Virus record (IMG/VR): IMGVR_UViG_3300032163_000029
Location: 1-45,617 of that record
DNA from: a virus
DNA length: 45,617 nucleotides
Reading direction: 5' to 3' (one strand)
The notes under the pieces were generated by a model that saw nothing but the letters and a program-made list of their open reading frames with translations, searched no databases and was not told where the DNA came from. Positions within the stretch are counted from its first letter, which is position 1. Each line of letters starts with the position of its first letter. This document shows positions 1 through 8,439 of the stretch, one piece after another. Position numbers and translations under genes: made by a program.

Positions 1-743
1 ACGGTGGTAGCGGTGGGCGTAATAATTTCCTGGCGCTGGTAGGGGATAACGGACAGCACACCAATGTCCTGCTAGAAGGGAACATCGGATATTTCCTTCG
101 CGCTCATGGCGCGAACATCATGAGCAGCGACGGATTCAAGGCACGGGGGAATGTTTTTTACAAATACGGTCACAGCAATCTATCATCCTCTGGCGTCCTA
201 TTACAGAATCAGCTCGGCGGAACAAATGTCAATCCAACAGTCAAAAATAACATTCTAGTGTCGGAGTTCAGTCCTTCCACCAACAACAACGGCGCGCTGG
301 AAATGTACAACCCCGGCGCGGTGGATGCGTTTGGAACTGGCGGGATTGACAACAATCTGTATTGGACCATCGGTTTGGCCGGGGACGGTGCACCGTATTC
401 CACGACGACACTACGGTTGCTGACGTATCGAGCCACGAATTATTTTGCCGTGGATAAGACAACCTTCAATAACAACACCCACGCCTACAAGATCGCGGCG
501 GCTCTCGACGGGGCCGAGCAGAACTCCAAGAACTTCGACCCGCTGTTCGTTGATCCTGATAACGGCGATTTTCGTTTACAAGGCGGTTCCCCGGCACTCA
601 GCATGGGGGCGAATTATTGGGCCGGGGCAGCCGAAGGGAGACCTTCCTGTCTGCACAGTGCCGCCGCTGGTATGTACACGGCGGGAGCCGCACCGGATAC
701 CGCGATTGCCGCCGGAGCGGTACAGGCTAAGTTGATCGCATGA
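1..743 (+). CDS. Right-handed beta-helix tailspike-like protein, 3' part (5' end outside window)
   Basis: The reading frame is open from the first bases (codons begin at position 3) to a TGA at 741-743, so this is the C-terminal part of a longer gene; the ATG at 120 is internal. The product is Gly/Asn-rich with short repeated strand-turn units, and it ends with a PDNGDFRLQGGSPAL-type stretch. That stretch is a common closing motif of right-handed parallel beta-helix (pectate-lyase-like) proteins. In phages such folds are mostly tailspikes or surface-polysaccharide-binding or degrading proteins; no catalytic residues can be assigned here. The stop overlaps the next gene's start (ATGA at 740-743), so the two are probably translationally coupled. 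The fold is well supported; the tailspike role is inferred from phage context. Confidence 0.6.
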   Translation, partial: GGSGGRNNFLALVGDNGQHTNVLLEGNIGYFLRAHGANIMSSDGFKARGNVFYKYGHSNLSSSGVLLQNQLGGTNVNPTVKNNILVSEFSPSTNNNGALEMYNPGAVDAFGTGGIDNNLYWTIGLAGDGAPYSTTTLRLLTYRATNYFAVDKTTFNNNTHAYKIAAALDGAEQNSKNFDPLFVDPDNGDFRLQGGSPALSMGANYWAGAAEGRPSCLHSAAAGMYTAGAAPDTAIAAGAVQAKLIA

Positions 744-1783
744 ATTTCATAAACATTAAAGATTATGGAGCCTCTCCCGAAAAGCACGATAATTGGCAGC
801 CTATCACGGACGCCATCGCGGCTGCTCAGCAAACCAGTTGCCGTGTCTATGTTCCGGGAAAGAAATACGGTGCTCGGTATCACGTTTCAAAACCAATTAT
901 TGTCCCTCAATATACCCGGCTGATAGGGGATGGCCCAACCTTAAGCATCATTCGCGCCTTACCAGAGTTTCCTTTTGACGATACCGGGAACGTGGCGGTG
1001 CTTATTCAGGAGGCCGACTACAAAAGTGGGGAAGCCCTTGGCAGCATGGTGGTTTCGTACACTAAACCGAGCCGGATGGGGAGAATCTGGTTGGATGATC
1101 TTGCCGTGGATGGCGCTGATCTGCCCAACAGCAACGGGATACTAGCTTGTCTCCAACAGCCCGCCATTTGGCGGAGTCCTCGCGTGCAAGGATGCACTGG
1201 TAAATACGGGCTGTGTCTCATGGAAGGGCAGCAAGCAATCATCGAAAATGCAATGCTGGTGTATAACAGTTGCGAAGCTCCGCTGCGTATCCGTGGTCAC
1301 AGTTTTTTGACTTTCCGTGGATTCAACTCGGAGGGGAACAAGTCTCCGCGAGAAGTTCTGATTGAAAGAGGACCGGGCAATTATGTTGCGGGTTCCTTCA
1401 ACACCGCCTTTTACGATACCCATATCGAGATGCGCGGTACTACCAAGGCTTTTGAAATAACGGCGGGTAGACAATTTCTTTGGGTCAATACTTTTATTGG
1501 CGTTCCCGGCGTATCCAGTATTGCATGGGATTTCTCAGGTATGTTGGCGTATGACGAACCTGAAACACGCGCCGCCGTATATGAGATGCTTGGTATCCAG
1601 ATCGGCGGCAATCCCGAGTTGTGCACACTGATTAAAGACCCCATGCGCGGCGGGTACGCTCCCAATGCCTATACCGATCATAAGGGATTCCTGCCTTTCC
1701 TTTCGTCAGGAAACCATAACTGGACGTTGCCACCTAACGCGATCATCACTCCGCACCATGATGGCACCGTGGGCAGGTTGTAA
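740..1783 (+). CDS. Pectate-lyase-superfamily beta-helix protein (tailspike or depolymerase candidate)
   Basis: 347 residues. The N-terminus (NIKDYGASPEKHDNWQPITD, then VYVPGKKYGARYHVSKPI and LIGDGPT) matches the entry segment of the pectate_lyase_3 type beta-helix, common in phage tailspikes and capsular depolymerases. The family wraps a triangular helix that binds or cleaves surface glycans; no catalytic pair can be named from sequence alone. The gene starts inside the stop of the preceding beta-helix gene (ATGA), so the two are probably co-translated and may be two parts of one host-recognition apparatus. It ends about 60 bp before a small gene of the head module. Having host-recognition genes directly upstream of scaffold and capsid is an unusual order. 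The fold call is fairly firm; enzyme activity is inferred. Confidence 0.65.
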   Translation: MNFINIKDYGASPEKHDNWQPITDAIAAAQQTSCRVYVPGKKYGARYHVSKPIIVPQYTRLIGDGPTLSIIRALPEFPFDDTGNVAVLIQEADYKSGEALGSMVVSYTKPSRMGRIWLDDLAVDGADLPNSNGILACLQQPAIWRSPRVQGCTGKYGLCLMEGQQAIIENAMLVYNSCEAPLRIRGHSFLTFRGFNSEGNKSPREVLIERGPGNYVAGSFNTAFYDTHIEMRGTTKAFEITAGRQFLWVNTFIGVPGVSSIAWDFSGMLAYDEPETRAAVYEMLGIQIGGNPELCTLIKDPMRGGYAPNAYTDHKGFLPFLSSGNHNWTLPPNAIITPHHDGTVGRL

Positions 1784-1846
1784 TTAACAATGAACCAGCC
1801 TACCGGCCGGCGTGACCGGGGAAACATAACGGCCTGACGTGAGATT

Positions 1847-2065
1847 ATGATCGAAACTAAATTTTCCCTGACCCTCGCCGATCTACAAAGCGCGGTCTGG
1901 CTAAAACTGAAAGAACACTACACGCAGCGGTTGATTTTACTGCGTGCGCAGAACGATGGAAGCCTTGATGCCGAAGCGACCGCCAAGATCCGCGGACGCA
2001 TCGCCGAGGTCAAACAGTTTTTGGCGCTGGGAAAACCAGCCCCACAGGTAGCAGACGACTCCTAA
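1847..2065 (+). CDS. Small conserved head-module protein of unknown function
   Basis: 72 residues, charged, predicted mostly helical (LADLQSAVWLKLKEHYTQRL followed by a second helix, IRGRIAEVKQFLALGKP). I recall similar short two-helix proteins between portal and scaffold genes in several tailed phages, but no function is known to me. The start at 1847 has only a weak upstream Shine-Dalgarno-like GAG. A rho-independent terminator lies about 25 bp after its stop, so it closes a transcription unit before the scaffold-capsid genes. That it is a gene is supported by ordinary amino-acid composition and fit in the co-directional array; the function is unassigned. Confidence 0.6.
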   Translation: MIETKFSLTLADLQSAVWLKLKEHYTQRLILLRAQNDGSLDAEATAKIRGRIAEVKQFLALGKPAPQVADDS

Positions 2066-2090
2066 CGGATGCCCTCTGCTGTAACACAAC

Positions 2091-2113
2091 AACCCGCCTA
2101 GTGCGGGTTTTTT
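2091..2113 (+). terminator. Rho-independent terminator before the scaffold-capsid genes
   Basis: ACCCGC (2092-2097) pairs with GCGGGT (2103-2108) around a 5-nt loop, followed at once by a run of T. It separates the tailspike/small-protein unit from the scaffold and capsid genes and may set different expression levels. Confidence 0.8.
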
Positions 2114-2135
2114 ATTGACAGGAACAAAAGCGCAC

Positions 2136-3020
2136 ATGACAACTGAAAATGCTACCCCAGGTACAACGCCAGACGCAGAACCCGTAACACCGGAAGCCCA
2201 ACAGGCCGAAGCAAAGCAAGCACAGGAAGATTTTGCATCCGGCTTCACAGAAGCAAAAGGCGATCAACCGCCCGCTTCTGAGCCCGCTGCCGAACCGCCT
2301 GCCGCCGAACCTGCTGCCGATACCACCATCGTTGCGCCCGCCAAAGTATTGGCCGGAATGACGGAGGACGAGATCAAGCAGGTATTCGCCAAGGTGCCGG
2401 GACTGGAAAAGGCGTTGAATGATGAAATCCGCAAGGTCTACGGAAAGTTCGGCGATCTTAACGGTCAGCTCCAAAAACTTCAGCAGGGACAGCCCACCCG
2501 CACGTTCACTGCGGGCGCGCTGAAACGGCTGAATGAGGAGTTCCCCGAGATCGCCGCGATGCTGGCCGAAGATCTGACGGAAATCATGGGGGCGCCCGCG
2601 GCACCAGCCGCAGAAGCGCCCGCCGCTAAACCAGACGACGCGCCGTTTACGCCAGACGTGAAAACCCTCATTACCGAGGCGGTAACGCAGGTTAGGGAAG
2701 CGACGGAACAACGTCTGCTTACCGTCCTGCACCCGGACTGGAACACGGTGGTCAAGAGTCCTGAGTTTGCTGCCTGGATGGGAACGCTGCCTGCGGACAA
2801 AGCCAAGAAATACGGAGAAAGCGACGACGCCTTCGTGGCCGCCGAAGCCTTCACCGAGTTCAAGGCGGTCAAGCCGAAGGGTCAGAAGCCGAGTGCGCGT
2901 GGAAAAGAACGGTTGGAGCAGGCCATCACCCCGGATGGGGATGGGGCGCCTCCAACTCCCTCGCTCGATGACAACGCCGCTTTCGTACAAGGATTCAATT
3001 CTGTGCGCGGGAGGGCGTAA
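2136..3020 (+). CDS. Capsid scaffold / head assembly protein (inferred)
   Basis: 294 residues from the ATG at 2136; a TTG at 2115 is in frame but has no ribosome site, while AGGAA at 2119-2123 precedes the ATG. The N-terminal third is rich in Ala, Pro and Glu (low complexity). The middle has charged helices (ITEAVTQVREATEQRLLTVL), and a conserved-looking HPDWNTVVKSPEFAAWMGTL segment follows near the C-terminal part. This composition, length and place directly before the major capsid gene are typical of scaffolding proteins of short-tailed phages. No protease motif is visible, so removal of the scaffold, if any, is unexplained. The role is inferred from position and composition. Confidence 0.65.
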   Translation: MTTENATPGTTPDAEPVTPEAQQAEAKQAQEDFASGFTEAKGDQPPASEPAAEPPAAEPAADTTIVAPAKVLAGMTEDEIKQVFAKVPGLEKALNDEIRKVYGKFGDLNGQLQKLQQGQPTRTFTAGALKRLNEEFPEIAAMLAEDLTEIMGAPAAPAAEAPAAKPDDAPFTPDVKTLITEAVTQVREATEQRLLTVLHPDWNTVVKSPEFAAWMGTLPADKAKKYGESDDAFVAAEAFTEFKAVKPKGQKPSARGKERLEQAITPDGDGAPPTPSLDDNAAFVQGFNSVRGRA

Positions 3021-3038
3021 ACCAAGGAGTTTATTGTC

Positions 3039-4088
3039 ATGCAAAATTACAATACAGCAGCAGGCCGCATAAACAAGTTGAAAGGAGAAATCTTGGGCCA
3101 TGCGATCCCGGTGGAAGTAATCGGCACCGCCGGCGCCATGAACAAGGAAATGCCGAAGAACGTCGGTGATACCGTTGTCTATCGTCGCTGGCTCCCGTAT
3201 GGCGGCACGGACAACAAGTGGATCGTTCCGACCACGGGTGACGCTGCAGCCGCTTTCGCTGCCGCCCATCTGACCACGGAAGGCGTCACGCCGAACGCCG
3301 ATACCCTGGCGCCGGTGGACGTGACCGTGACGCTGAATGAGTACAGCGTTCTGTACAGCCTGTCGAACCGCACCGTGGATCTGCACGAAGATGATATCCC
3401 GGCGGAGATGAAGAAGCAGACGGGCCAGCGTGTCGGTCTGGTGCGCGAGATGGTGCGTTATGGCGCGCTCAAGGCTTGCACCAACAAGTTCTATGCGGGC
3501 GGTGGCTCAACCCGGGCCTCGGTGAATACCAAGATTACCCTGGGCTTGCTCCGCAAAGTCGCTCGCGCCTTGCAGTCGTCCCATGCGGAACGCATCACGT
3601 CGATCCTGTCGGCCTCGCCGAACTTCGCGACGACCCCGGTGGAAGCCGGGTACACCGTGTACGGCCATACCGACATCGCTCCCGACGTGCGCGACCTGCC
3701 GGGCTTCAAGCATGTGTCCGAGTACGGGCAGCGCAAGCCGCTGAACGAGTACGAGATCGGTTCCTGCGAGGAGTTCCGCTTCATGCTCTCGCCGGAGCTG
3801 GCCCCGATCCTCGACGGCGGTGTAGCGGTGGGTGCGACTGGCATGGTGGCCAACGCCACCAACGTGGACGTGTATCCGATCATCATGATGGCGGATAACG
3901 CTTACGGCCAGGTGGCTCTCCGCGGCATGAACGCGGTGAACCCGACGTACATCCCGCCTGGGCAGAAGGACAAGAACGACCCCCTCGGTCAGCGTGGTTA
4001 TATCGGCGCCCTCACCTACTTCAACGCCACTGTCCTGAACAACGGATGGATGGCGGTTGCCGAAGTGGGCACGAGCGTACTGGTCTAA
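3039..4088 (+). CDS. Major capsid protein, N4-gp56 family
   Basis: 349 residues. Recognisable family features in order are an N-terminal segment with MPKNVGDTVVYRRWLPYGGT, a P-domain-like region with YSLSNRTVDLHEDDIP, an internal HTDIAPDVRDLPGFKHVSEY block, and the C-terminal DKNDPLGQRGYIGALTYF block followed by VLNNGWMAVAEVG. These match N4-gp56-type major capsid proteins (HK97 fold), which assemble the icosahedral shell. The start is fixed by AAGGAG at 3024-3029, ten bases before the ATG. It follows the scaffold gene by 18 bp and precedes two small probable head proteins, as in other podovirus head modules. Family assignment is confident. Confidence 0.9.
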   Translation: MQNYNTAAGRINKLKGEILGHAIPVEVIGTAGAMNKEMPKNVGDTVVYRRWLPYGGTDNKWIVPTTGDAAAAFAAAHLTTEGVTPNADTLAPVDVTVTLNEYSVLYSLSNRTVDLHEDDIPAEMKKQTGQRVGLVREMVRYGALKACTNKFYAGGGSTRASVNTKITLGLLRKVARALQSSHAERITSILSASPNFATTPVEAGYTVYGHTDIAPDVRDLPGFKHVSEYGQRKPLNEYEIGSCEEFRFMLSPELAPILDGGVAVGATGMVANATNVDVYPIIMMADNAYGQVALRGMNAVNPTYIPPGQKDKNDPLGQRGYIGALTYFNATVLNNGWMAVAEVGTSVLV

Positions 4089-4163
4089 CCCGTAACGTCT
4101 GAGTAAACCGGGACTGGTGGCTGGCGCCTGCCGGCCATCCTCCCATAACTGGAGAAATTCAAG

Positions 4164-4673
4164 ATGGATACACTCTCGCGTTACTTGTCAAACCTGCCCG
4201 ATGGTCGTTCTGCCAAGGTGCTGCGTCCGCTTCTGGAAGGAATTTGCGACCGACTTTCGTCGCAGCTTCTCACCAGCGGCGCACTGGTCATTAAGGCGGG
4301 CGCCTCTGCCCTCGTGAAAGCCGGTTCTATCCTGTATGCCACGGCGAACGGGCAGATCGTCACCAAGGCGGCGAACACCGACATGGCCGCCCTGGCTGGA
4401 ACCGTGACTGCTGCCAAGTTCAACGTCTTTGCCTTCTTCATCGACGCAGCGGGAACGCTGACGACTTCGATGGGGACGGAAGGCGCGAGCTTGGCGGCGG
4501 TCAAGTTCCCGGCGATCCCGGCACGGAAAGCGATGGTCGGCTTCGTTATCATCAACCCGACGGGCACCGGCAACTTTGTCGGCGGCACGACGGCGCTGGA
4601 TGATGCGACGGTTGTTCCGGGCGCGCTTTACGTCAACACGGTGGGGGCGTTCGACCCGTCGGCTCTGGTCTAA
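4164..4673 (+). CDS. Putative capsid decoration / minor head protein
   Basis: 169 residues, small-residue rich (Ala, Gly, Thr, Val), predicted largely beta, with no transmembrane or signal segment. A good ribosome site (GGAG, 4151-4154) lies nine bases before the ATG. It sits between the major capsid gene and another small structural-looking gene, the usual place for decoration or head-completion proteins. The central part (LVKAGSILYATANGQIVTKA) resembles the beta-rich body of decoration-like proteins in general character only; I do not recognise a named family. The role is inferred from location and composition. Confidence 0.5.
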   Translation: MDTLSRYLSNLPDGRSAKVLRPLLEGICDRLSSQLLTSGALVIKAGASALVKAGSILYATANGQIVTKAANTDMAALAGTVTAAKFNVFAFFIDAAGTLTTSMGTEGASLAAVKFPAIPARKAMVGFVIINPTGTGNFVGGTTALDDATVVPGALYVNTVGAFDPSALV

Positions 4674-4711
4674 CCGGCCAAAACGATTCAATTTACCAAG
4701 GAGAAAATTAA

Positions 4712-5083
4712 ATGGCTGACAATATCGCAGGACAGACGCTTTCTGGTAACTCACCGTCCATCGACGCTCCGCAGGTCGCCTATGGCAGAGATGTTTTTGA
4801 CGCAACCGCTATTACCGCTGCGGATTCGGTCTTGGTCACTACAGGTTTCAAGCCGAGGTATGTGGCTTGGGAAAATGTAACGGATCGCATCAAAGTCGAA
4901 TGGTATGAGGGTATGGCAGATAATTCCTGTATCAAGACGGCTGCCAATGGAACCCGAACGCTAGAAGTTACTGGTGGAAATGGCGGAATTACCGTAACTG
5001 GTCGCGGATTCAGAGTCCTTCAGAACGCGACATTGGCGGCAATTCTGGCTTCCAAGGTATGCAATTGGGTTGCTAACGGTTAA
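4712..5083 (+). CDS. Small head-module protein, unknown function
   Basis: 123 residues preceded by AAGGAG at 4698-4703. It is beta-rich with Thr, Ala, Gly and Asn; the middle (VAWENVTDRIKVEWYEGM) and the C-terminal GGITVTGRGFRVLQNATL look like strands of a compact fold. No catalytic motif, signal or membrane segment is visible. It lies 38 bp after the putative decoration gene, and a strong terminator follows its stop, so it probably closes the capsid transcription unit. I recall similar proteins beside capsid genes in podoviruses, without known function. A minor head or decoration protein is the most likely role. Confidence 0.5.
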   Translation: MADNIAGQTLSGNSPSIDAPQVAYGRDVFDATAITAADSVLVTTGFKPRYVAWENVTDRIKVEWYEGMADNSCIKTAANGTRTLEVTGGNGGITVTGRGFRVLQNATLAAILASKVCNWVANG

Positions 5084-5106
5084 TCAAAGTCAGTAAAACC
5101 GCAACG

Positions 5107-5137
5107 AAAGGCCGCCATTTCTGGCGGCCTTTTCTTT
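5107..5137 (+). terminator. Strong rho-independent terminator after the capsid genes
   Basis: AAAGGCCGCCA (5107-5117) pairs perfectly with TGGCGGCCTTT (5122-5132) around a 4-nt loop, followed by TCTTTT. It would end or attenuate capsid transcripts and lower expression of the connector genes downstream. Confidence 0.9.
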
Positions 5138-5164
5138 TGAACACCGAAACAGGAGAACGCAACA

Positions 5165-5647
5165 ATGGCACGCAGGAAGGTAAAGACACTCGAAACAGGC
5201 GACCACAAGATTGGGCAAGACAAGTCAGTGGTTATTCCCGCGACCGGAAAGGTCAAGGACATCAAGCGCACGGATCAGATAATCGACGTGATCGAAGGCC
5301 CGGACATCAAGGCTCGAATCGAGCTGGAAGCCTTCATGAACGAAATCGTGGAGGTCACGGTAGCTGAATCCAACGACCAGAACGCCGATAACCCGGTGCT
5401 GGTTGCTTGCAACGGCGTACCGCAGTATTTCATTCGCGGGCGGCAACAGCCGGTCAAGCGCAAGTTCGTCGAGATCCTGGCGCGAGCAAAACAGACATCC
5501 GTGAGAACGGTTGAGTTTACGGATGCCACGGGAGCACGCGCGATTCGCATCGACAAGTCAACCGCGCTGCGCTACCCGTTCATGATAAATAACGATCCAA
5601 ACCCCAACGGCATGCCCTGGCTGCGGAAGATTCTCGCCGAAGCCTAG
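5165..5647 (+). CDS. Conserved phage structural-module protein, unknown function
   Basis: 160 residues, starting after AGGAG at 5151-5155; TTG at 5137 in another frame is a shadow. The N-terminus is basic, and a conserved-looking centre, VACNGVPQYFIRGRQQPVKR, leads into a mixed helix-strand C-terminus. No signal, membrane or enzyme motif is seen. It is the first gene after the capsid-unit terminator and precedes the adaptor gene by about 30 bp, so a role in head completion or head-tail joining is plausible. I recall relatives in phages with N4-gp56-type capsids but no assigned function. That it is a gene is well supported; the function is open. Confidence 0.55.
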   Translation: MARRKVKTLETGDHKIGQDKSVVIPATGKVKDIKRTDQIIDVIEGPDIKARIELEAFMNEIVEVTVAESNDQNADNPVLVACNGVPQYFIRGRQQPVKRKFVEILARAKQTSVRTVEFTDATGARAIRIDKSTALRYPFMINNDPNPNGMPWLRKILAEA

Positions 5648-5677
5648 CTCGGGATCCACGGCGCATAGAGGATACTC

Positions 5678-6388
5678 ATGAACTTCCTGCAACTCTGTCA
5701 AATGGCCTGTCAAGAGATGGGTATAGCCGGGACTGGCCCTACTGCTACGACCGGCCAGACTGGCGAGTTGAAGCGCGTGGTCGATTGGGTTGCGCGTGCT
5801 TACCGTGAAATCTGCGGTAAGCACGCAAACTGGAAGTTCCTGAGATCGTCGTTTTCGGTCAATACCATCATCGGCCAGGAAGCCTACTTACCGACTGCCT
5901 GTACCGATTCCGTACTGGCTCAATTAATCGGCCATGCCACGGTAGGAAAGTTCGGCAAGTGGATGCCGGATACCTTTCGCATCTACAAGCTCTCGGAAGG
6001 CGCCGGCACGCGGCAGTATATCTGGCCGGTCGATTACGAGTGGTTCCGGGATCGATATCAGTTGATTGTCCCCAGCAACAACAGACCGTTCCAGTGGAGC
6101 GTGCGCCCAAGAGATTACGCGCTTCTCATGGGGCCGAAACCCAACGACGTGTACGTTGTCGAGGGAGATTATTACCGGGTGGCTCCGGTGCTGGCGGCTG
6201 ATGCTGACGAGCCAATCTTCCAAGAGCAGTACCACATGTCGATCGTGTGGCGCGCGGTGCGCTACTACGCCTTGTACGAGGAAGATGGTGGCCTCTATGC
6301 CGGCGCCAATCAAGAGTACAAGTCGGAATACGGCCTGCTGATGACAGATCAGTTGCCGGCCATGGAGCTGGGCGCCCCGCTGGCATGA
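5678..6388 (+). CDS. Head-tail adaptor (connector) protein
   Basis: 236 residues. The start MNFLQLCQMACQEMGIAG, followed by TGPTATTGQTGELKRVVDWV and the aromatic NWKFLRSSFSV segment, is the typical opening of adaptor proteins that form a ring below the portal in short-tailed phages (SU10/T7 gp11-like). The C-terminal half holds helices with MSIVWRAVRYYALYEEDGG, also typical. The ribosome site GAGG (5668-5671) lies six bases before the ATG. Its TGA overlaps the next gene's ATG (6385-6388), coupling adaptor and nozzle-like protein synthesis. Family recognition is fairly confident; the exact ring position is inferred. Confidence 0.75.
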   Translation: MNFLQLCQMACQEMGIAGTGPTATTGQTGELKRVVDWVARAYREICGKHANWKFLRSSFSVNTIIGQEAYLPTACTDSVLAQLIGHATVGKFGKWMPDTFRIYKLSEGAGTRQYIWPVDYEWFRDRYQLIVPSNNRPFQWSVRPRDYALLMGPKPNDVYVVEGDYYRVAPVLAADADEPIFQEQYHMSIVWRAVRYYALYEEDGGLYAGANQEYKSEYGLLMTDQLPAMELGAPLA

Positions 6389-8439
6389 AAACACCGACGT
6401 TCGCGCCGGTAAAACTCAGTCCGGTTAAATTCGACGGTGGGCTCGACGTTGTTACCCCGCCGCTCGAGTTGCCGCCTGGATTTGTGCGCTCGGCGCTGAA
6501 TTACGAAGTCGGGATCAATGGCGGCTACTCGCCTATTGTTGGGTACGAACGCTCTGATGGGCGCCCCAAGCCGTCTGACGCCAGTTACGCCATTATCGGC
6601 GCCACGATCACCGGGGCTTATGCGGTCGGAAATATCGTCACCGGGCTGACCTCCGGCGCGACCGGGGTGATTGCGGCGGCCACGGCCACGTCGTTCATTC
6701 TGACCAAGCGAAACGCGACGGCGTTCCAGAATCCCGAAAGCCTCCAGATCGGAGGTATCACCATCGCCACGTCTACCAGCTTGGCGATTGTAGATGGCGC
6801 CACTACGGCAAAACTGCACGCTCAGTACAAGAACGCTGCGGCCGACATCTACCGTGCCGACATCGCCGCTGTACCGGGATCTGGTTCGGTTCTCGGAGTC
6901 GTTCTCTACAACGATGTGCAGTATGCCTTCCGCAACAATGCCGGCGGCACCGCCTCCGTGCTGTACAAGTCATCGGCGGCAGGCTGGGTTGCGGTCACGA
7001 TGTTCTACGAGGTTTCCTTTACTGCTGGAAATGGCGCGATCCCAGCCGAGGGTGCAGTTATTACCCAGGGAGCCAATTCGGCCACGGTCAAACGTGTTGT
7101 CACGCAGTCGGGCTCATGGAGCGGTGGCACGGCGGCAGGCCGGTTCATCGTCACCAATCCGGCGCCCGGGAATTTCGCCGCCGGCGCCTTTACCGCAGGC
7201 GTTACCGCCACCTGTTCAGGTGCCGCCACGGCTATCACGCTCGCCCCAGGCGGTCGTTACGAGTTCGTGATTGATAACTTAGGCGGCGCGCTTGGCACCA
7301 AGCGTGTGTACGGCTGCGACAGTGCCAATCGAGGCTTCGAGTTCGACGGCACGATCTACGTCCCCATCAGCACCGGCATGACCGTGGATACGCCTTCGCA
7401 TGTCCGTGTGCATAAGTACCAACTGTTCTTCTCCTTCGCCAGTTCGGCGCAGCACTCCGGGCCGGGAACACCGTATATATGGGTTCCAATTTTAGGTGCC
7501 GCAGAATTGGCCGTAGGTGACACGATCACTGGATTTGCCAAGCTGCCAGGCTCCGCAACCACGAGCGCCATGGCGATTTATTCGCGCAACCGTACCAGTG
7601 TTCTATACGGGAACAGCGCCTCCGACTGGAACCTGACGACCTACGCCGAAGAACAGGGGGGGCTGGCTTATTCTGCTCAGCGCGTTGTCGGTTATACGCT
7701 AGTCATGGACGACCGAGGGTTGACGGCGTTCGCTGCGTCTCAGATCTATGGAAACTTCGAGAGCGCCACGATCAGCCAGCGCGTCAATCCATGGATCAAG
7801 CCGAAGCTGAACAACGTCAAGGCGTCCTGTATCGCTCGCGACAAGAATCAGTACCGCGTTTTCTTCGGCGACAAGTCGGCGCTGTTCATTACCTTCAACG
7901 GCCTCAAGCTCAAAGGCATGATGCCGATCACGCTGCTGCATACCGTTGAATGTATCTGGTCGGGCGAAATGCTGGACGGAACCGAGTCGATCTATTTCGG
8001 TTCGAGCGACGGAATGGTGTACCAGATGGAAAAGGGCACGTCGTTCGACGGCGAGGATCTTGAGTCGTATATCTATCTCGCCTGGGATTCGTCCAAGAGC
8101 GCGCGCCAGAAAAAGCGTTACAAGCGCGCTTTCTTCGAGGCGTCTGGAGATGGGTATGCGGAGTTCCAGTTTCGTTATGAGCTTGGCTACGGCAGTACCG
8201 AAATAGCACAACCTGACGATCAATCAGCAGCCCTGGACTTCACGCCTTCTTATTGGGATAGCTTCGTGTGGGACGGGTTCATTTGGGATGGGGCGGCGAT
8301 ATCGCCTTCGTCTCTCAGTATGGAAGGATCGGCGGAGAACGTGTCGCTAATACTGCATAGCAAGTCTGATTATTTTTCTCCTATCAGATTTTCAGGGTCA
8401 ATCATTCACTACATACCACGCAGAGGGTTACGCTCATGA
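6385..8439 (+). CDS. Tail nozzle / stabilisation-like protein
   Basis: 684 residues from the ATG at 6385, which overlaps the adaptor stop (ATGA). An upstream in-frame GTG at 6247 would add 46 Arg/Trp-rich residues encoded antiparallel to no signal, and is rejected. The start motif (KLSPVKFDGGLDVVTPPLEL, then ALNYEVGINGGYSPIVGYER) and the repeated beta-rich body (VRVHKYQLFFSF, AIYSRNRTSVLYG, DRGLTAFAASQIYGNF, QRVNPWIKPKL) are typical of large beta-propeller-like proteins that sit at the distal end of the short tail. Its position between adaptor and fibre genes fits. The general class is fairly clear; nozzle (T7 gp12-like) versus P22 gp10-like plug cannot be separated by eye. Confidence 0.65.
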   Translation: MKTPTFAPVKLSPVKFDGGLDVVTPPLELPPGFVRSALNYEVGINGGYSPIVGYERSDGRPKPSDASYAIIGATITGAYAVGNIVTGLTSGATGVIAAATATSFILTKRNATAFQNPESLQIGGITIATSTSLAIVDGATTAKLHAQYKNAAADIYRADIAAVPGSGSVLGVVLYNDVQYAFRNNAGGTASVLYKSSAAGWVAVTMFYEVSFTAGNGAIPAEGAVITQGANSATVKRVVTQSGSWSGGTAAGRFIVTNPAPGNFAAGAFTAGVTATCSGAATAITLAPGGRYEFVIDNLGGALGTKRVYGCDSANRGFEFDGTIYVPISTGMTVDTPSHVRVHKYQLFFSFASSAQHSGPGTPYIWVPILGAAELAVGDTITGFAKLPGSATTSAMAIYSRNRTSVLYGNSASDWNLTTYAEEQGGLAYSAQRVVGYTLVMDDRGLTAFAASQIYGNFESATISQRVNPWIKPKLNNVKASCIARDKNQYRVFFGDKSALFITFNGLKLKGMMPITLLHTVECIWSGEMLDGTESIYFGSSDGMVYQMEKGTSFDGEDLESYIYLAWDSSKSARQKKRYKRAFFEASGDGYAEFQFRYELGYGSTEIAQPDDQSAALDFTPSYWDSFVWDGFIWDGAAISPSSLSMEGSAENVSLILHSKSDYFSPIRFSGSIIHYIPRRGLRS

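Noticed and set aside
2112-3386. 424-codon minus-strand ORF opposite scaffold and capsid
   Set aside because: It is antisense to two well-supported genes, crosses their junction, and has an Arg/Gly/Phe-rich composition with no motif: a codon-bias shadow.
6247-6384. N-terminal extension of the nozzle-like protein
   Set aside because: It lies in the coding part of the adaptor gene in another frame; the ATGA overlap at 6385 is the better start.
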